64,000 nucleotides of DNA from Nitrospira sp. (GTDB lineage: Bacteria; Nitrospirota; Nitrospiria; Nitrospirales; Nitrospiraceae), in NCBI GenBank assembly GCA_029194725.1, contig JARFXQ010000003.1, forward strand, positions 124,001-188,000, written 5' to 3'. Shown piece after piece: positions 18,405 through 26,243 of this stretch. Below the pieces are notes generated by a model. That model was not told the DNA's origin and searched no databases. It saw only the letters and a program-made list of their open reading frames with translations. Made by a program: the position numbers and the translations under genes. Position 1 is the stretch's first letter; every line of letters starts with the position of its first letter.

Positions 18405-19712
18405 ATGCCTGAAGAAAATGCGCGAACCAGAACGATCGCCGTGGACATGGTGGCGCGCGTGGAAGGCGAAGGCGCGCTCCGTGTCACGGTGAAAGGCGAA
18501 ACCGTCCAAGATGTGGAGCTCCGGATCTTCGAGCCGCCGAGGTTTTTCGAGGCGTTCCTGCGGGGGCGACATTACGAGGAAGTGCCGGACATCGTCGCTC
18601 GAATCTGCGGCATCTGCCCGGTCGCCTACCAGATGAGCGCGGTCCATGCAATCGAGCAAGTGTTCGGTCTACGCGTTGACGGTGCAATCCGTGACCTGCG
18701 TCGGCTCATTTACTGCGGGGAGTGGATCGAAAGCCACGCACTGCATGTCTATATGCTCCAGGCACCGGACTTTCTTGGGTATGAGAGTGGTCTCGCCATG
18801 GCGAAGGACCAGGCGGCCGTCGTGACGCGAGGTTTGCGGCTCAAGAAGGCGGGCAATGCGATCATGACGCTGCTCGGAGGTCGGTCAGTACATCCGGTCT
18901 CCGTGAAGGTCGGCGGCTTCTCGCGGGTGCCGCTGCGACGCGAGCTGGGAGCGTTGAAGGATGAACTGCTATGGGCACGCGATGCAGCGGTAGAAACAGT
19001 GCGATGGGTGGCAGATTTCGACTATCCGGATTTTGCTCTGGACTATCACTGTGTCGCGCTCCGGCACCCTGATGAGTACCCGTTCAATGAAGGGCAGATC
19101 GTCGCCTCCAGTGGCTTGCAAATCACTGTGAGCGAATTCGAACAACATTTCATCGAGCACCAGGTGGCCTATTCCAACGCCCTGCATTGCACACTGCAAG
19201 GTTCGTCCTATTTGGTCGGCCCCCTCGCGCGTCTGAACTTGAATCAGGGGCATCTCACGCCATTGGCCAGACAGGTCCTGGCAGACAGGCGGATCGAGCT
19301 GCCGCTGCGTAATCCGTTTCACGGGATCATCGCTCGGTCCGTCGAAATTCTCTATGCGTTGGAGGAATCATTGCAGCTGATCGAGCGGTATGAGCCCCCA
19401 CCCGAGCCGGCGTTGCCGGTCGTCCTTCGACCAGGCACCGGTATGGCTTGCACGGAAGCACCCAGGGGAATCCTCTATCATCGGTACGAGGTAGCCGGCG
19501 ACGGGGTGATCCGTGACGTCAAAATCGTTCCCCCGACCTCGCAGAATCAAGCGCGCATCGAACAAGACTTGCGTCTGTTCATGCCGCGCCTCCTGCGCCT
19601 TCCCGATAAGGAAGCTGCTCTGGGCTGCGAGCGGGTGATTCGCTGTTACGATCCCTGCATTTCCTGCGCAACACATTTTCTGAACCTGGAGATCAGGAGG
19701 GAGAGTGCGTGA
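18405..19712 (+). CDS. hyhL: Group 3b hydrogenase large (alpha) subunit
   Basis: A 435-residue catalytic subunit binding the NiFe site. The N-terminal ligand pair is C68 and C71 in [11 protein letters not shown]; the C-terminal pair is C418 and C421 in DPCISCATH. Eleven residues follow His424, the usual tail removed by the maturation protease encoded next. The reaction is reversible H2 oxidation or proton reduction with NADP(H), or sulfur reduction in some relatives. The gene overlaps the protease start by four bases (GTGA). All metal ligands are intact, so an active enzyme is expected. Confidence 0.95.
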   Translation: MPEENARTRTIAVDMVARVEGEGALRVTVKGETVQDVELRIFEPPRFFEAFLRGRHYEEVPDIVARICGICPVAYQMSAVHAIEQVFGLRVDGAIRDLRRLIYCGEWIESHALHVYMLQAPDFLGYESGLAMAKDQAAVVTRGLRLKKAGNAIMTLLGGRSVHPVSVKVGGFSRVPLRRELGALKDELLWARDAAVETVRWVADFDYPDFALDYHCVALRHPDEYPFNEGQIVASSGLQITVSEFEQHFIEHQVAYSNALHCTLQGSSYLVGPLARLNLNQGHLTPLARQVLADRRIELPLRNPFHGIIARSVEILYALEESLQLIERYEPPPEPALPVVLRPGTGMACTEAPRGILYHRYEVAGDGVIRDVKIVPPTSQNQARIEQDLRLFMPRLLRLPDKEAALGCERVIRCYDPCISCATHFLNLEIRRESA

Positions 19713-20191
19713 AGAATGACGGTTCCAGCTCCTCCTCCATTCGAATCATCGGCCTCGGCAATGGGCTAAGAGGAGATGATGCGATCGGCCTTCTAGCTGC
19801 CCGTCGACTTCGACAAACCATAGGCAACTGCGTAGAGGTGATCGAGGCGGAAATGGCAGGAGTTGACCTCATGGAATTGATGAAAGGGGCGCGCGTTGCG
19901 ATTCTCATCGATGCAGCGCGCAGCGGACAGGCTCCGGGCACTGTCCACCGACTCGATGCCTCGGCAGGTCCGATCACTGGCCAGATCTTCCCTCGCTCGA
20001 GCCATGCCATCGGCACGGTGGATGCCCTCGAGCTGGCCCGCGCCATGGGCATCCTTCCCGCTACGGTTATCGTCTACGGGGTTGAAGCAGGCAACACGGA
20101 AGCAGGACAAAAGCTGTCGCCCCCGGTGGTCAGGGCGTTGGACGAAGTCGTAGCGCGAGTCCTCCAGGAATGTGAAGTATTCCATGCATGA
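19709..20191 (+). CDS. Hydrogenase maturation endopeptidase (HyaD/HycI family)
   Basis: A 160-residue cytoplasmic protease that clips the C-terminal tail of the large subunit after nickel insertion. The start motif [17 protein letters not shown] and the nickel-sensing acidic residues (D in GDDAIG, E in VIEAEMAG, and the later [11 protein letters not shown] histidine) match the HybD/HycI fold. The GTG start overlaps the hyhL stop, with AGGAGGGAG just upstream. Its substrate is most likely the adjacent HyhL. Confidence 0.9.
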   Translation: MKNDGSSSSSIRIIGLGNGLRGDDAIGLLAARRLRQTIGNCVEVIEAEMAGVDLMELMKGARVAILIDAARSGQAPGTVHRLDASAGPITGQIFPRSSHAIGTVDALELARAMGILPATVIVYGVEAGNTEAGQKLSPPVVRALDEVVARVLQECEVFHA

Positions 20192-20537
20192 ACTCCATCT
20201 CATGACGCAAGTCGTAAAGGCTGCCGAAACCAAGTTGAGTGAAACTGTGGACGGTAAGCTATCCGCAGTGAGACTGAAGGTCAGTGCGCTGTCTCACCTA
20301 TTGGCTCATGATCAGTCGGCATTGCAGACAGCATTTATGTTGGCCGCCCGAGGCACCAAAGTCGAAGGCGCGACACTGGAGCTCATCCCTATACCGAGTG
20401 ATGCTTGGTGCCCGCAATGCCGGCGGGATATTGTGGTCACACAATCCCAGGAGGCCTGTTCCGCCTGTGGAGGACCATTGGTCATGGGATCAGAAGGGCC
20501 GGAGGCAGTGATCCATGAGTTGGTGATCAAAGAATGA
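20184..20537 (+). CDS. hypA: Hydrogenase nickel incorporation protein HypA
   Basis: A 117-residue Ni/Zn metallochaperone. I start it at the ATG giving MHELHLM, because family members bind nickel through the N-terminal Met-His-Glu; an upstream GTG at 20172 would bury that motif. The zinc site is CPQC and CSAC (near residues 74 and 90). It overlaps the protease stop by eight bases and the hypF start by four. HypB, its usual GTPase partner, is not in this window. Confidence 0.93.
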   Translation: MHELHLMTQVVKAAETKLSETVDGKLSAVRLKVSALSHLLAHDQSALQTAFMLAARGTKVEGATLELIPIPSDAWCPQCRRDIVVTQSQEACSACGGPLVMGSEGPEAVIHELVIKE

Positions 20538-22894
20538 ACGAGACCCTTGTTCAGCGCATACAGGTCGAGGTGGAAGGAACCGTACAGGGTGTGGGGTTCC
20601 GTCCGTTCATCTATAGGCTGGCGTCCGAGTTGGGGTTGACTGGGTGGATCAAGAACACAAGAAACGGCGTGGCGATCGAAATAGAAGGCTCTGTACCGCT
20701 TGTGGAGGCGTTTCTCCAGCGGCTGCGATCCGACGCGCCGGCCTCAGCCTCTGTCGAGGTAATAAGCACCAGCGCCATTCCGGCGCTCGACGACGAGAGC
20801 TTTTCAATCGGTCAGTGTACTGAATCGGGTCAGCGAGCCCTTGTCATCCCGCCCGATCTGGCCACATGCGCCGACTGCCTGCGCGAGCTCAACGACCCAC
20901 ATGACCGTCGCTTTCGGTATCCGTTCCTCACCTGCACACAATGTGGCCCGCGCTATAGCCTGCTCACGGCGATTCCTTACGAACGCTCCAATACAACCAT
21001 GACCGGATTCGACCTCTGCTCCACCTGTCACTCAGAGTATTCCACTGAATCAGATCGACGCTTTCACGCGGAACCGATCGCCTGTCCCGACTGCGGCCCT
21101 CACTTGTCCTTGTGGAATATGCTGGGTCAGGAAGTTGCGGATGGTGAGGAGGCTTTATCGCAGGCATCGGCTCTACTCGGCGAAGGCCTCATCGTCGCGG
21201 TGAAGGGATTGGGCGGATTTCAGCTCTGGGTCGACGCGAAATCGGAGAAGGCAGTCCGGCGATTACGCGATCGGAAACGAAGATCGGAAAAGCCATTTGC
21301 GGTGCTGTTTTCTTCGATCGAGATGGCTCGATCCTACTGCCAGCTGCCCTCCGATGAAGAGGCGTTGCTCTGCTCACCGCAAACGCCGATCGTCCTGTTA
21401 CGTAAGCAGCGAGATGTGGTTCTCGCCGATGCCGTGGCGCCGGACAACCCCTATCTCGGGGTGATGTTGCCGGCAACACCGCTCCATCATCTCTTGATGG
21501 GGACGCTTCAGCGACCTATGGTCGCCACGAGCGGTAATCGATCCGAAGAACCGATCGTGACCGACGAGCGAGAGGCACTGGTTCGACTCCAAGGCATTGC
21601 CGACGCCCTGCTCTTGCATGACCGGCCGATCGCAAGACCGATCGATGATTCAGTCGTGATGGTGGTCGGCGGCATGGGTGAGGCAGGCAAGTCGACGGCT
21701 GACGTGATGGTCCTTCGTCGGGCGCGAGGCTATGTGCCTCAGGCGATTCGCTGGAGTGATGACCCGACGAATGACGACTCCCAAGGTCCGATCCTTGCCG
21801 TAGGTGGACATCTCAAGAACACCGTGGCCGTTCTCACCGGCAATCGTGTCGTCCTGAGCCAGCATCTCGGTGATCTTTCCACCGTTGAGGCGGACAGAGC
21901 CTTCCGGCAAGCGATCGAAGATCTTCAGCGATTGCTACAGGTCACGCCTCAGGCCATTGCCTGTGATCTGCATCCTGATTATCGATCGACGGCCTTCGCG
22001 CGGGAACTGGCCGCGACCCTATCCGTCCCGTTGGTTTCCGTACAGCACCACCACGCCCATGTAGCTTCCTGCATGGCGGAACACAAGCTCGATGGTGAGG
22101 TGCTGGGTATCGCTTGGGACGGGGCTGGGTACGGAGGAGCCGGCCAGGTTTGGGGCGGGGAATTATTGATTGCGAGCTATCGGCAGTTCAGTCGGGTTGC
22201 GCATCTCCGGCCCTTTCGCTTGCCGGGCGGCGAAGCCGCCATGCGAGAGCCAAACCGGTCGGCCGCAGCAGTACTGTGGGAACTCATGGGAGAAGAGATG
22301 CTAAAGCTTCCGCTACCTTCTTGGGAAGTGACGGACAATCAACGTACGCAATGGGCAAGTCTGCTTCGGTCCGGCTTTGCGTCGCCATGGACGACGAGTA
22401 TGGGGCGACTCTTCGACGCAGTGGCATCATTCACTGGATTGTGCTCACATGCGTCCTTTGAAGGGCAAGCGGCGATGGCAGTTCAGTTTGCCGCGGAGCG
22501 AGGAGCAGATGAAGGCATAATGAGCATGGAAGGGTATCCGATGAATGTGGGGCCCAGTGATAGTCCTGATACCAGGTGGATGGCTGATTGGCGTCCCATG
22601 ATCAGTGCCTTACTCGATGACCTTCGCAGAGGCATTAATCCTGCTAAGATTGCCGCCCGGTTTCATGCAGGCCTTGCCGCTGCAACTGTCGGCTTGGCTC
22701 AAGAGGCCGGCCTGCCACGCGTCGTCCTGACCGGTGGCTGTTTTCAAAATCGGCTGCTTCTGTCATTGGTGAGACAACGTTTGGAGAAGGCTAGGTTCAC
22801 CGTGTATAGCCATGCTCTGGTTCCGCCCAACGACGGCGGGTTGTCACTGGGTCAGGCGGTGGTTGCTGCGAACCATCTGGACGATGTTCAGTAA
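20534..22894 (+). CDS. hypF: Carbamoyltransferase HypF
   Basis: A 786-residue enzyme that makes the thiocarbamate precursor of the cyanide ligands of the NiFe site. Order of domains: acylphosphatase-like (about 1-95, VEGTVQGVGFRPFIYRLA), two zinc fingers (CADCLREL and CTQCGPRY, then CSTCHSEY and CPDCGPH), a YrdC-like domain (about 205-395), and a Kae1-like domain (about 415-780) with HHHAHVASCMAEH and LTGGCFQNRLL. The length is standard. The ATGA overlap with hypA indicates translational coupling. Confidence 0.95.
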   Translation: MNETLVQRIQVEVEGTVQGVGFRPFIYRLASELGLTGWIKNTRNGVAIEIEGSVPLVEAFLQRLRSDAPASASVEVISTSAIPALDDESFSIGQCTESGQRALVIPPDLATCADCLRELNDPHDRRFRYPFLTCTQCGPRYSLLTAIPYERSNTTMTGFDLCSTCHSEYSTESDRRFHAEPIACPDCGPHLSLWNMLGQEVADGEEALSQASALLGEGLIVAVKGLGGFQLWVDAKSEKAVRRLRDRKRRSEKPFAVLFSSIEMARSYCQLPSDEEALLCSPQTPIVLLRKQRDVVLADAVAPDNPYLGVMLPATPLHHLLMGTLQRPMVATSGNRSEEPIVTDEREALVRLQGIADALLLHDRPIARPIDDSVVMVVGGMGEAGKSTADVMVLRRARGYVPQAIRWSDDPTNDDSQGPILAVGGHLKNTVAVLTGNRVVLSQHLGDLSTVEADRAFRQAIEDLQRLLQVTPQAIACDLHPDYRSTAFARELAATLSVPLVSVQHHHAHVASCMAEHKLDGEVLGIAWDGAGYGGAGQVWGGELLIASYRQFSRVAHLRPFRLPGGEAAMREPNRSAAAVLWELMGEEMLKLPLPSWEVTDNQRTQWASLLRSGFASPWTTSMGRLFDAVASFTGLCSHASFEGQAAMAVQFAAERGADEGIMSMEGYPMNVGPSDSPDTRWMADWRPMISALLDDLRRGINPAKIAARFHAGLAAATVGLAQEAGLPRVVLTGGCFQNRLLLSLVRQRLEKARFTVYSHALVPPNDGGLSLGQAVVAANHLDDVQ

Positions 22895-22910
22895 AACAGG
22901 GAGAGCAAAC

Positions 22911-23159
22911 ATGTGTCTCGCGGTCCCAGGACAAGTTCTGAACATCGAAGATGACACCCTTCGTACCGCAACCGTGTCGTTCGGCGGAGTGACCAAATCC
23001 ATCTCATTGGCACTGGTGCCGGAAGCGACAGTCGGAGACTATGTCATCGTCCATGTCGGCTTTGCCATCAGCAAACTGGATGAAGACGCGGCGCGACGAA
23101 CGTTGGAGACCTATGCCGATCTGACGGCTTCTGATCCGGATCGAGGGGTTAAACTATGA
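22911..23159 (+). CDS. hypC: Hydrogenase assembly chaperone HypC
   Basis: An 82-residue chaperone that carries the Fe(CN)2CO unit together with HypD and then binds the large-subunit precursor. The essential N-terminal cysteine is present (MCLAVPGQVL), and GDYVIVHVGFAI is the conserved core. The start is fixed by this motif and by AGGGAGAG upstream. No hypD or hypE follows; instead a 24-codon bridging frame leads to a small protein of other type. The stop overlaps that frame by ATGA. Confidence 0.94.
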   Translation: MCLAVPGQVLNIEDDTLRTATVSFGGVTKSISLALVPEATVGDYVIVHVGFAISKLDEDAARRTLETYADLTASDPDRGVKL

Positions 23160-23230
23160 AGCGCGACTACCGTCCGGACAGTGATCCGGGCGATATCGAA
23201 AGACATCTGATCAACAAGGAAGGTGAATGA
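23156..23230 (+). CDS. Bridging micro-ORF, 24 codons, hypC to next gene
   Basis: ATG at 23156 overlaps the hypC stop (ATGA) and the frame ends with a TGA at 23228-23230 that overlaps the ATG of the next gene (ATGA). The peptide is polar and charged, ending INKEGE. An AAGGAAGG near its end serves as the ribosome-binding site for the next gene. The exact overlaps on both sides suggest a coupling device rather than a functional peptide; the same design occurs in the nuo operon. Confidence 0.45.
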   Translation: MKRDYRPDSDPGDIERHLINKEGE

Positions 23231-23550
23231 TGAATGACAACGACGGAATGTTGTTTGTAGCCCATTGGACGCACACGCCTGAGAATTGCCCGGGAAGAAG
23301 TAAAGAAGGGGCCACGATGCTCAATGAGTTCTGGGCTAAGCGTGACCTTGCCGCCAAGAAAGGAGTGAAGATCCTGAGTGCCTATGTCGCCGCCACGGAA
23401 CATACCTACTACATCACCGTTCAGGCCAAGGACTATCAAGCCCTCTTAGAGTTTTTCGAGCCGTTAGCCCCAACCCAAACCGGCGCAATCCATCCGGTTA
23501 CGACGATGGATGAATGGACGAAGCACATTGACCCGAATCGAAAGTGCTGA
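23227..23550 (+). CDS. Small DUF3303-like protein
   Basis: A 107-residue soluble protein (two adjacent ATGs, 23227 and 23230). The sequence MLFVAHWTHTPENCPG and the closing pattern LEFFEPLAPTQTGAIHPVTTMDEW resemble DUF3303-type ferredoxin-like alpha/beta barrel proteins, but I cannot assign a biochemical role. It follows hypC through a bridging frame, so it is probably the last gene of the hydrogenase operon. It may have nothing to do with hydrogenase chemistry. Confidence 0.6.
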   Translation: MMNDNDGMLFVAHWTHTPENCPGRSKEGATMLNEFWAKRDLAAKKGVKILSAYVAATEHTYYITVQAKDYQALLEFFEPLAPTQTGAIHPVTTMDEWTKHIDPNRKC

Positions 23551-23645
23551 GTGGCTCTCCACCTATCGAAATTACGATTCCACACCGGTCGGTCGTCGTC
23601 AGGTACGCTGCCAAAGACCACGTCGTCAACGGCATCCTTTCACTC

Positions 23646-23674
23646 TTGAAACCACTTTGACAATCTTTTAGAGT
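23646..23674 (+). promoter_or_regulatory. Candidate sigma-70 promoter for soxC/soxD
   Basis: TTGAAA (23646-23651) and TAGAGT (23669-23674) are 17 bases apart, 80 bases before the preferred soxC start. Five of six bases of the -35 and four of six of the -10 match the consensus. The gap after the hydrogenase operon supports a separate transcription unit. Confidence 0.4.
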
Positions 23675-23753
23675 GAGCATGGTCCTGTGCGGGCAGGAAC
23701 GCACCACCCATACGACGGCACAACGTAGCAGCCCCTTCATCGAGGAGCCTTCC

Positions 23754-25028
23754 ATGACGGAGCACCATCAGGAGGAAACACCAACCGGAAACGGTGGCCG
23801 GCCCGATGTCGAGGGCGAATCCCTTTTGAATCGCCGAAGCCTTCTAGCCGGAACAGTCGGCTTAGTGGGCGCGATGCTCATGGGAACGGTGCCACCATCC
23901 GCAGAGGCGGCAACGGAGAAATTGCCGGAAGATCCGACGCGGGTGCCCGGCGCGGTGCCGAGTGCCTACGGACAGCGATCGGCCCTTGAAAAAGCCGTTC
24001 GTATCCCCCGTTCCTGGTGGTCGTCGCTGACGCCTTTGCAAGACTCGCATGGGATTCTGACTCCTTCCTCCTTGCACTTCGAACGACATCACAATGGCGT
24101 GCCGACCATTCAATCGGCACAGCATCGGCTCCTCATTCACGGCATGGTGGACCAACCCTGGACATTCACCCTCGATGATCTGAAACGATTTCCTTCCATT
24201 TCGCGACTGACCTTCATCGAATGTTCAGGCAATTCGGCGCCCGAATGGCACAAACCGGCCGGGCAGACCGCGCAGCAAACACACGGCCTGACGAGCACGA
24301 GCGAATGGACCGGCGTGGCCTTGAAGACCGTCCTGCAAGAAGTGGGACTGCATCCCGATGCATCCTGGATGTTGGCCGAAGGCAGCGATGCAGCGGCCAT
24401 GACGCGCAGCCTTCCGCTGGCGTCCATTCTGGAGGAGGCAATGCTTTGCTATGCCCAAAACGGCGAACCGCTCCGTCCGGAACAGGGCTATCCGCTTCGC
24501 CTGCTCATCCCAGGCTGGGAAGGCAACACCTGCATCAAATGGCTGCGGCGGTTGAAGCTCGGCAGAGCGCCCTTCATGACTCGCGAAGAAACATCACAAT
24601 ATACCGATCTGATGCCGGACGGCACGGCCCGCCAATTCACCATGGTCATGGATGCCAAATCCGTCATTACCTCTCCCTCGGGTGGACAACGTATCCAGTC
24701 TGGTTTTGTGGAGATCCGTGGGTTGGCATGGAGCGGCAGAGGCAGCATCACGCTGGTTGAGGTGAGCACGGACGGAGGACGATCCTGGCAGCAGGCGGCC
24801 TTACAAGAGCCGGTCCTGCCCAAGTGCCATACCAGGTTTCGCTTGCCATGGCGGTGGAACGGAGAGGATGTAATTTTGCAGAGCCGCTGCCTGGACGACA
24901 CAGGATATCGACAACCGGACCGCGCGACCTTGGTGGCGATACGTGGGGTGAACTCGGTCTACCACTACAATGCGATCCAAAGCTGGCACATTGCAGCGGA
25001 TGGGCAGGTGAGCAATGTCCATGCGTAA
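23754..25028 (+). CDS. SoxC-like molybdopterin sulfite dehydrogenase
   Basis: A 424-residue molybdenum enzyme that oxidises sulfite or sulfur intermediates in the periplasm. The start at 23754 is preferred because GAGGAG lies upstream and because it gives a proper N-terminus before the twin-arginine leader NRRSLLAGTVGLVG. The Moco-ligating cysteine is in FIECSGNSAPEW. A C-terminal dimerisation domain (about 310-424) contains VEVSTDGGRSWQ and FRLPWRWNG. A partner heme protein is encoded next with a 14-base overlap. It could be SoxCD-type or SorAB-type; no soxXYZAB genes are in the window, which favours direct sulfite oxidation. Confidence 0.88.
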   Translation: MTEHHQEETPTGNGGRPDVEGESLLNRRSLLAGTVGLVGAMLMGTVPPSAEAATEKLPEDPTRVPGAVPSAYGQRSALEKAVRIPRSWWSSLTPLQDSHGILTPSSLHFERHHNGVPTIQSAQHRLLIHGMVDQPWTFTLDDLKRFPSISRLTFIECSGNSAPEWHKPAGQTAQQTHGLTSTSEWTGVALKTVLQEVGLHPDASWMLAEGSDAAAMTRSLPLASILEEAMLCYAQNGEPLRPEQGYPLRLLIPGWEGNTCIKWLRRLKLGRAPFMTREETSQYTDLMPDGTARQFTMVMDAKSVITSPSGGQRIQSGFVEIRGLAWSGRGSITLVEVSTDGGRSWQQAALQEPVLPKCHTRFRLPWRWNGEDVILQSRCLDDTGYRQPDRATLVAIRGVNSVYHYNAIQSWHIAADGQVSNVHA

Positions 25029-25584
25029 CATTCTTGCGGTGTGGCTCTCCACCATCTTATTAGGTGCAGGAGTCTTGTGGGCCGGTGGTCCGGCGAACAA
25101 ACAGGAAGAGACGCACGGATACGGCTTGGGACGGCCCGCCACAGATCAGGAAATCCACGCATGGAACATCGACGTGGCGCCGACCGGGGAGGGATTACCT
25201 GCCGGCGAAGGGACCGCCAAACAAGGGGCGGCCATCTTTGCCGCACGTTGCGCGACTTGTCATGGACCGACGGGGCAGGAAGGTCCGATGGACCGTCTGG
25301 TCGGCGGCGCCGGCACGTTGGCGAGTCAACACCCGATCAAAACCATCGGCAGTTACTGGCCCTATGCGACGACACTGTATGATTACGTGCATCGCGCCAT
25401 GCCGTTCCCCGCTCCGCAGAGCCTTTCCCCGGACGAAATCTACTCAGTCGTGGCTTGGTTGCTCTACCGGAACGGCATTATTGCCGAAGACACGGTGCTC
25501 GATGCTCGGTCGTTACCCCGCGTTTCCATGCCGAACCGCGAGGGTTTCGTCCCGGATCCTAGGCCGGACGTACCCAAGCCCTGA
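25015..25584 (+). CDS. SoxD-like c-type cytochrome
   Basis: A 189-residue exported cytochrome c with a signal peptide (1-24), one heme site CATCH near residue 81 and a likely distal methionine in HRAMPFPAPQSL. The run DEIYSVVAWLLYRNGII is typical of SoxD and sulfite-dehydrogenase cytochrome subunits. It overlaps the soxC-like gene by 14 bases, so the two proteins are probably made together and form a complex. It would hand electrons from sulfite to periplasmic cytochromes. Confidence 0.88.
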   Translation: MSMRNILAVWLSTILLGAGVLWAGGPANKQEETHGYGLGRPATDQEIHAWNIDVAPTGEGLPAGEGTAKQGAAIFAARCATCHGPTGQEGPMDRLVGGAGTLASQHPIKTIGSYWPYATTLYDYVHRAMPFPAPQSLSPDEIYSVVAWLLYRNGIIAEDTVLDARSLPRVSMPNREGFVPDPRPDVPKP

Positions 25585-25616
25585 CGCGTGGGTCAGACGC
25601 CGCGCGCGGCTCACGA

Positions 25617-26093
25617 TTATTCGCTTCCACAGCTGGCCTGGTACCGTTCTTCGGGAATCTCCTTCATCGCTTGATAGATCGCTGCGCGCTCGTCGTCACT
25701 GATCACTTGATCCATCGAGGGATAGAGAATCCGCTCTTCCTTCATGTTGTGTGATTTCAGCAGTTCCAACAACCGCTGCTCCTCTCGATCGCTCTCGGGA
25801 CTCTGCTCCTGCACCTTGCGATGAATGGCCTCCAGACAGTCGCCGATCAATCGGTGCTCCGTACGCATGACCTGCGTAGGGCCCCCCTCCGCCATGCCGG
25901 AGTTCTCCTCCCATTTTGGGAACAACAGATCTTCCTCCCATACGATATGACGCTGCAGCCCGAACTTGAAGGCGACGAACGCCTCCTTGGCCTTGGAGAA
26001 ATCTTTTCGCTTCTCTTCCTGGAAGGTCTGGAACAACTTGTCGAGCCGGTCGTGGTCCTGTTCGAACGTGACGCTGATCTTCGCTTCAGACAT
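25617..26093 (-). CDS. Hemerythrin-like domain protein
   Basis: A 158-residue four-helix protein starting at MSEAKISV, chosen because AAAGGAG lies just upstream; a longer frame to 26156 has no such signal. Candidate di-iron ligands appear in order: FEQDHDRL, LQRHIVWEEDLLFP, MRTEHRLI and LKSHNMKEERILYP, matching the hemerythrin HHE pattern with HxxxE pairs. It may bind oxygen or NO, or act in iron repair. It faces the sox pair tail-to-tail and precedes no obvious operon partner; it lies downstream of cusA on the same strand. Confidence 0.85.
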   Translation of the reverse strand: MSEAKISVTFEQDHDRLDKLFQTFQEEKRKDFSKAKEAFVAFKFGLQRHIVWEEDLLFPKWEENSGMAEGGPTQVMRTEHRLIGDCLEAIHRKVQEQSPESDREEQRLLELLKSHNMKEERILYPSMDQVISDDERAAIYQAMKEIPEERYQASCGSE

Positions 26094-26243
26094 GCTTATC
26101 TCCTTTGTTTTCCGTTCCAGGCTTTTCTTCTTGAACGCTTCTTTTCCCACGACCACCGCCTCAATGATCGTGACTTCGGTCTCCGCCCGAAAGCACCTGG
26201 CCTCCTCTTCATACCATGTTTGATCGACAGGACGCGAAAATTC

